Shown here: in pieces, positions 22,226-22,826 of the stretch
Layout of the letters: each line of letters starts with the position of its first letter
How positions within the stretch are numbered: position 1 is the stretch's first letter
Origin: Fusobacterium sp.
GTDB lineage: Bacteria; Fusobacteriota; Fusobacteriia; Fusobacteriales; Fusobacteriaceae
NCBI GenBank assembly: GCA_020024855.1
Contig: JAHHTB010000009.1
Coordinates: forward strand, 1-22,826
DNA length: 22,826 nucleotides
Direction: 5' to 3'
The notes under the pieces: generated by a model
What the model was told of the DNA's origin: nothing
The model's database searches: none
What the model saw: the letters and a program-made list of their open reading frames with translations, nothing else
Program-made: the position numbers and the translations under genes

Positions 22226-22798
22226 TTATACTAAATTACAATCATTATTTATTTTTTCTTTAATTTCAGTGATTTTCTGTTTTATTTTTTGATCTCTTGG
22301 ATCTATTTCGTAAGCTGTTGTATATTCTTGAAGAGCTTTTTCAAATCTTCCCATATCTTCATATTTTCTTGCAAAATCAACATGGGCACTATAAAGATCC
22401 AAATTTTTGAAAATAGCAAGATCATAACATCTTATGGCATCTATAATTTTTCCTGTTCTTGAATAGGCATTTCCTAAAAGAAAATAAATAAAAGATGAAT
22501 CTTCTATAAGAGAAATTGCTTTATGAAAATTCTTTATAGCTTCATCATATTGTTCAAGTTCATAGTTAAGAAAACCTAAAAAAGCAAAGTTATCTCCATT
22601 TTTAGGTTCTAATTCAGTAAGTTTTTTATAAATTACTTTTGCATTTTTACAATTCCTTTTATAGTAAACTAATGCTCCCAGTTCTTTTAAATAAGTAAGA
22701 TTTTCAGGATCCATAAGTAAAGCTACTCTTATTTCAGCTTCTTTTCTATTCAAATCTTCATTATTATTATATTTTTTAAAAATTTCTGTTCTTATCAT
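22226..22798 (-). CDS. Tetratricopeptide repeat protein
   Basis: This 190-residue soluble protein consists of about four TPR units at roughly 34-67, 68-101, 102-135 and 136-169, with the usual small/aromatic pattern (for example DNFAFLGFLNYELEQYDEAI and YSAHVDFARKYEDMGRFEKA). There is no signal peptide or membrane segment, so it is probably a cytoplasmic scaffold for protein-protein contacts. AAGGTGA precedes ATG 22798, near the window edge, so upstream operon partners may be cut off. Partner and role cannot be read from the sequence. Confidence 0.85.
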   Translation of the reverse strand: MIRTEIFKKYNNNEDLNRKEAEIRVALLMDPENLTYLKELGALVYYKRNCKNAKVIYKKLTELEPKNGDNFAFLGFLNYELEQYDEAIKNFHKAISLIEDSSFIYFLLGNAYSRTGKIIDAIRCYDLAIFKNLDLYSAHVDFARKYEDMGRFEKALQEYTTAYEIDPRDQKIKQKITEIKEKINNDCNLV

Positions 22799-22826
22799 TT
22801 TATCACCTTCTATCTTGTAAATCTTA

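Overview
The window is AT-rich, roughly 27-30 % GC by eye, with strong AGGAGG-type ribosome binding sites. It encodes lipoproteins with lipobox signal peptides, a lactate permease / Etf / acyl-CoA dehydrogenase cluster, a tryptophanase locus, and the glmU-prs pair. Together these fit a diderm, amino-acid-fermenting anaerobe of the Fusobacteriaceae, most likely Fusobacterium. No rRNA, tRNA, CRISPR array, phage or IS element is visible. The species is an inference.

Region 1 (1-7290, + strand) is a lactate (or related 2-hydroxy acid) module. A GntR/FCD regulator is followed by a terminator-like hairpin. Then comes a regulatory region with three near-identical operators (core TGGTNNNACCA) whose centres are 72 and 73 bp apart. 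Downstream lie lctP-type permease, an FAD-linked 2-hydroxyacid dehydrogenase (LctD/GlcD type), an acyl-CoA dehydrogenase, etfB and etfA, closed by a strong terminator. The layout suggests that electrons from lactate are handled by the same Etf that serves an enoyl-CoA reductase.

Region 2 (7576-12175) is an aromatic amino acid locus. tnaA (tryptophanase, - strand) has a leader with an out-of-character GC-rich hairpin. A roughly 600 bp divergent control region separates it from a YheO/DauR-type regulator, an NSS (Na+-symporter) transporter, and a 33-residue MetS-like small subunit that is easily missed. Uptake plus cleavage of tryptophan to indole, pyruvate and ammonia is the simplest reading.

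Region 3 (12255-14304, - strand) is a three-gene operon: a protein with a chorismate mutase domain and what looks like an eroded prephenate dehydratase/ACT tail, an LPP20-type lipoprotein, and a MORN2-repeat lipoprotein.

Region 4 (14432-17351, + strand) holds accD-accA (malonyl-CoA synthesis) and pfkA (glycolysis).

Region 5 (17397-22798, - strand) carries an Rrf2 regulator with three spaced cysteines, an unknown Met-rich protein, the tsaC-type tRNA modification gene, prs and glmU (translationally coupled), a membrane-anchored J-domain protein and a TPR protein. Several start codons were set by ribosome binding site placement rather than by the longest reading frame.
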